A stretch of DNA of 64,000 bases from Annona cherimola (lineage: Eukaryota > Streptophyta > Magnoliopsida > Magnoliales > Annonaceae), in NCBI GenBank assembly GCA_030490835.1, contig CM059975.1:7219579-7283578 (forward strand), read 5' to 3'. The notes beneath the pieces are model-generated. The model saw only the letters and a program-made list of their open reading frames with translations. It did not search any database and had not been told where the DNA came from. Position 1 is the first letter of the stretch; each line of letters opens with the position of its first letter. The translations under genes were made by a program, and so were the position numbers. Positions 59,868-64,000 of this stretch are shown here, piece after piece.

Positions 59868-60950
59868 AGGGGTGCAGCCCGTCTGATGAAACTGAGTTTA
59901 TGTCAACTCTAATTTTAACTTTATTTATAAAATATCAACCATAACTCTAATATTAATCCTAATCCTATGTATAAAACCTAAACCCTAACCTTATTTTTGA
60001 AAATTGGGTTAGAGTTGAGTTTCTGGTTAAAATTTAGGTTGATAAATTTACATTTTATTAAAGAGTGATAAGTTTAAAATTTTGCATAAATGTATAATAA
60101 TAACAAATTATAGAAGTAAAATAATAATATACAGTCGAACAACATATTTTTAAAAAATATAACAATATAAAGAAGGGGAGTGATCCTGATAGCCTAAGTT
60201 AAGCAAATGTCCCGCTTAGCCCACATCGAAAAACTCATTTACAACAACATTTTTATTTTTCTCTCCATACACTTGTTTAGCTAAGTGTATTTAACATATA
60301 AACCAAGTTTTACAATTTTTGGATATGTGTATATATTTTTGTGAGATTTTTAAACATTTGTGTATATATATATATTTAAAATACCTTTATTTTTAAAAAT
60401 CTAAAAAATATATACACATATCCAAAAATTGTAAAACTTATTTTGTGCATTAAATACACTTAAATAAACAAGCGTATAAAGAAAAAATAAAAAAAATTAT
60501 TGTAAATGAGTTTTTTGAAGTAGACTAAGTGGGACATTTGCTTAGCCCTGACTAATAGAATCATTCATCTATAAAGGATATCTTTGGAAAAAAATTAACA
60601 TAAAAAATAAGATAAATGAAGAAGATTATAAAAATAAAAGATAAATATAAATGAAAATAATATACTTTATTTATAATATAATTACAATATGTCAAACATG
60701 TATTTATAAATATAAATAACATAAATACAAAAAATATAAAAAAATATTGTTTAGATATTATACATAAAATATATTTTATAATGCATATAAAATAAAAATC
60801 GGGCTCGGGTTTGAGTTCACTTAAACCTTAACTTTACCACATTTACAAATCTAGTTCACCGGGCTCCGGTTGTAGAAAACAGAGTTCAAACATGGTTAGA
60901 AATCCAGTTTGACAGGCTGAGTTCGGGTTTAACCGGCCTAAGTTGCACCC
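59868..60950. mobile_element. Possible DNA transposon with GGGGTGCA ends, host of a foldback element
   Basis: Left end CAGGGGTGCAGCCCG and right end GTTGCACCCGCACATAAG (reverse GCGGGTGCAAC) could be terminal inverted repeats. Subterminal zones are rich in AACTCTAATTTTAACTT and GGGCTCGGGTTTGAG words. The foldback element at 60195 lies inside it. No transposase is seen. The assignment is weak. Confidence 0.35.
60195..60560. mobile_element. Foldback element, AAGTTTTACCATTTT-core family (copy 7)
   Basis: Ends CTAAGTTAAGCAAATGTCCC and GGGACATTTGCTTAGCC pair well. Arms carry GTGTATTTAACATATAAACC with AAGTTTTACAATTTTTGGAT, and the complementary ATCCAAAAATTGTAAAACTT on the right. The centre has a (TA)n patch. 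Confidence 0.75.
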
Positions 60951-61930
60951 GCACATAAGAGTGGGCATGCATCTCTAGTAAAAATACAGGCGGAGGCTTT
61001 TGATTATTGGAAACTAAAGATTGCAAAGGGACGGCTAGAGTGGGGTGGAGATGCAGAACGACCAGAAATCGTCAGCGTAATGGCCAGAAGAGGCCGGTAT
61101 TTACAAAGGTGTGGGGCTTGAGTGCTTATGTGGCGTCATTTCATTGGCCGTGTGCGGATGGGTTCTGGCATGTGTTGGACATATCGGCGTATACGACACA
61201 TGCGGCTTTGTTGCTTGATGGCAATGGAGCTGGACGGTGGATATCATCGCTGGTACGTGTTGCAGCTGATGGGTTTTTGCCGGGCTGGAGAGAACGCAAT
61301 TAGCGCATGCAAATATGTGACAGGCAAGAAGGCGGCTCCAGCAGTTGGCTTCGGCAGCGGCGATGGTTTTGACAGTTGTTGTAGAGCTGGATTTTGACGG
61401 GTTTTTAAAGTGGTCGGTAATGGATTTGGGAGAGGAGTTGCTATGACCGGTGAGATGCGGTTTTGCAGCTGCCAAGATCGGAGGAGAGGAAAGGGGTGGC
61501 CGGGATTTCTGCCTTTGGCCTTGCGTGCTGCCGCAATCATGCTTGAACGGGAGGGTGGGTGCGTGCTGCTGTGGAGGTTGCTGCCGGAATCAAGGTTGGC
61601 AGAGGAGAGCGTCGGCGCGGCGACGGCAACGATGGGAGGAGATGGGTCTTGGACGCAACTTTGAAGAAGGTGGATCCGCCGGAGATGTGGAAGAGGGGTC
61701 TTGGCGGAGCCGATGGGCAATGGTGCACATGTCGTCAGCCTTGTGAACGACTCTGATCGGTCGTCCGATCGTCGCCGGTGGAGATCGCAGGAGGGCAGCC
61801 ATGGGAGGAGCTTCGCTGGGGCAGATGGGTTTCGGTTATGGTGGCTCGCGGTTTACAGAAGCTCATGTGCGGGCAGGCTGTGTCCAACAATCTGGACCGT
61901 TGATTGTCACGTGCTGACTATTTAATGAAC
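60951..61930. other. GC-rich island with overlapping open frames, no recognisable gene
   Basis: About 0.9 kb of clearly higher GC than the flanks, with open frames of 60-160 codons on both strands that overlap each other. None shows a known domain, start context or codon pattern that singles it out. It could be a captured or degraded gene piece, a TE leader, or CpG-rich upstream DNA. Confidence 0.45.
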
Positions 61931-62094
61931 TTGCAGTGATCGCACAAGTGTAGATCTAGCCCAATGATGCATCTTTAATTGTAAATTAATCCAAACTATA
62001 CATATAATTTCAAATAGCACCATTTCATAGAATGGGACTTAAAATTAGTTAATGTGATCCAAAAATGGCTCAAAAATTGATGTGTTTACATCCA
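61931..62094. other. Short intergenic spacer
   Basis: Includes T2-like words (CCATTTCATAGAATGGGACTT) but nothing with borders. Confidence 0.3.
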
Positions 62095-62387
62095 GTACCT
62101 TTAGTTGGACATAAAAAATATCAATCAAAACTTTTCAATTTAAAATTTTTCATTATTCGTAATTATCTTATTTTTTAATTATTTTTTCATATTTTTTATA
62201 CAAACAATTATATTTTTAAATTATTTCCACACATTACCTGTACAACCAGCCTCTCTATTTTAATTTTATTATCTTTATATGTCATTATTACTCATATTAT
62301 ATTATATTATTTTCTATAAACTTGATAATTTCTACTTTTGAAAAGTTTTCATTAAAATTTTTTATCTTACTAAACACACACGAGTCT
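62095..62387. mobile_element. AT-rich MITE, GTGTTTGG-end family (copy 9)
   Basis: Forward orientation core (AACTTTTCAATTTAAAATTT, TTATACAAACAATTATATT, TATTATATTATATTATTTTC), ending TTACTAAACACACACG. Somewhat diverged, and about 150 bp upstream of the promoter at 62538. Confidence 0.6.
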
Positions 62388-62537
62388 AAAACTTTTTTAT
62401 CTGTTGGAATATTACAAATCATCCCATGCCCATCAAATTGCGAAGAACACAAACACCTGCGCTTCGGGAGTCACCGCCACTTAAACAACAAAGCGAACTT
62501 CACACAGACACGGCAGTCGGGCTCCCCCGTCCTTACA

Positions 62538-62557
62538 AAACCCTAGCCCTATAAATT
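62538..62557 (+). promoter_or_regulatory. Telo-box and TATA box of the right-edge gene
   Basis: AAACCCTAG (62538-62546) next to TATAAATT (62550-62557). The telo-box is an established element of ribosomal-protein and other translation-related gene promoters. The start codon used below is about 95 bp downstream. Confidence 0.6.
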
Positions 62558-62647
62558 TCCATCGAGAGCGGCAGTGGGTTCTCCTGGCAAAAGCGAAGTC
62601 GGAGTAGCCAATGTGAAGAGCGCGCACGAGAGAAATCGAAGTCGAAA

Positions 62648-62659
62648 ATGAGGGCTAAG
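62648..62659 (+). CDS. First coding exon of a right-edge gene, possibly ribosomal protein eL41
   Basis: ATG AGG GCT AAG followed at once by a GT donor (GTCTGTTTTT), that is MRAK then an intron. Cytosolic ribosomal protein eL41 (RPL41), a 25-residue very basic peptide, starts MRAK, and the telo-box/TATA promoter fits a ribosomal-protein gene. Four residues are too few to prove it. No continuation of eL41 type was found up to 64000, so the next exon would lie beyond the window or the gene is something else. Confidence 0.35.
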
Positions 62660-64000
62660 GTCTGTTTTTCCGCCTTTCCTTCTGTTTTACGTTTCGTTGT
62701 GTTCGTCGGTGGATTTGTTTCATTGTTATGGTTGCCCTGGAACTGCTGTTAAGGGATCTGTACGGAATTCTGCAGTGGGGTTGATATTGACGGTGATGAA
62801 GTCTTTTGGATAGTTTTCAACGATACTTTCTGGTTTCACCTGGCATGGCGATGCGATATTGTCATTAGAGAGGGGATATAGTTATGGGACAAAGATGTTC
62901 TTGGTTTTGTTTTATTGATCTCCTTAAGCTGTTCAACTATTTGTATCTAGTCTTGTCTAGTCTGGCGGAGAAAGAGATGCTTGGCTGCAAGCTGAATGCT
63001 TGGTTTCGAATACAATTCTGGGATCGATCATTATGTATCCATTTGCTCTTTCGAATGCGATAATGCTTTCATGGTGAAGATCTCTTGAAAAAATAGTAGC
63101 TGGTGGGAGAAGCTTTCACCAGTTCTTCACACACGCCAAAGATTTATTTTATGAATTTGTAAAATGTAACTTTGGTCAAGTGCCACAAAAATGATTGGTT
63201 AGTAACAGGGTGACCAAAGAGAGATTTTGGATGATCTTATTAGAAAGAAGGGTGTCATCAGGGCAGCAACAAACTAAGTGAATAAACGGAAGAACTAAAA
63301 TTTGATGGATCCAACCTTCAAAAAAAAAATTTGATGGAACCAGAGAAGGTTAGCTTAATTTAGAAGAGGAAGAGAAAGCTCTTGTTGTCATGAAAATATG
63401 GTTAACTAGAGGTTTGCACACCTTTGAGGATTGGAACTATTCGTCTTAATTTCTTGAAACTTGAGGATATGGATTCTGACTTCTGACGCTGGGTTTTCAG
63501 ATCTCTATTGAAAATTTTATTGTAAGACCAGAGTATCAAGTTGCAAATGAGTTCATGAAGCCGTTCAAGTCAATCTAAGTTGAAGAACATGTTAGGTATT
63601 TTTAGTTTAGAAAAGTTCAGAGTAAGGATGCTAAGAACATAATTTACCACAAATGCTCAGTCATGACTGCAAAGTTAGTGCATGATTGCATGTGGCATAT
63701 GGTTTCTCTCATATTGTTTATACTTGGATAGAACTTTACTACTAATTAGGTATAAATAGAGGTCCTTTCTTCAGCATTAAAACAAAACAAGTTAAATAAA
63801 GTTTGGGTCTCTTATTAAGTGTATCCCTTTTGACTTGTGTGCTTGTATCTTTTCTGCAGTGCAGTACATGCCTCTCGTGGAATTGTTAGTTTTTCTGTTT
63901 CACCTCTGTGGAACATCTTTCTACCATTTAAACTTTCCCAAAATCTCTCTTTTCCTAGTTTGCCACCATTTGATATGATATATTTTATGCCATATGAATC
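62660..64000 (+). other. Probable first intron of the right-edge gene
   Basis: T-rich, plant-intron-like sequence with no supported exon. An acceptor-like TTTTCTGCAG at about 63851-63860 would give only a short stop-terminated extension. Confidence 0.35.

Noticed and set aside
59868..60950. LTR retrotransposon
   Set aside because: No direct long repeats, primer-binding site or polypurine tract seen; the ends look like inverted, not direct, repeats.
61101..61720. Minus-strand ORFs of 124 and 158 codons in the GC-rich island
   Set aside because: They overlap each other and plus-strand ORFs of similar length. High GC lowers stop frequency, so length alone is not evidence.

Overview
This is nuclear DNA of a flowering plant. 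The genes carry plant-type introns with GT/AG borders. They include a chloroplast PsbP precursor, an F-box/LRR protein, a FAR1-related (FRS) regulator and an SBT2-type subtilase. The AT-rich intergenic DNA is packed with small inverted-repeat transposons. The low GC content and long introns argue against a grass; the sequence alone does not give me the species.

Layout. 0-11.6 kb: intergenic DNA with several MITE families and one decayed LINE remnant (8.3-9.5 kb). 11.8-16.7 kb (+): a three-exon F-box/LRR gene with TE-rich, internally repetitive introns. 19.9-21.8 kb (+): a four-exon, apparently intact PsbP gene. 21.8-26.5 kb: intergenic. 26.5-33.4 kb (+): an FRS gene with 5' UTR introns and six coding exons; a 3' exon encodes 17 tandem decapeptides. 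34.7-43.8 kb (-): a ten-exon SBT2 subtilase, convergent with the FRS gene and swollen by intron insertions. 44-54 kb: TE-rich DNA with a putative Pack-MULE (49.07-51.61 kb) carrying a decayed PPR-gene fragment and a LINE fragment between long terminal inverted repeats, plus a short relative (52.5 kb) with a near-perfect 9-bp target duplication. 54.0-57.3 kb (+): two related proline-rich cell-wall-type genes, one truncated and frameshifted, one with an intact promoter and signal peptide but a frameshift before its tail. 57.3-62.5 kb: repeats and a GC-rich island. 62.5-64 kb (+): promoter and first coding exon of a gene running off the right edge, possibly ribosomal protein eL41.

The four full gene models were assembled by hand from splice sites. 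Exon phases agree at every junction and total lengths fit the families: 310 aa (F-box/LRR), 264 aa (PsbP, 186 aa mature), 1163 aa (FRS) and 851 aa (SBT2). The genes have unrelated jobs (protein turnover, oxygen evolution, transcription, secreted proteolysis, cell wall) and I see no functional cluster.

The most interesting signals are the decapeptide tail of the FRS protein, the composite Pack-MULE, and families of hairpin elements that keep a common core while their ends diverge, one of which sits repeatedly in (TA)n tracts.
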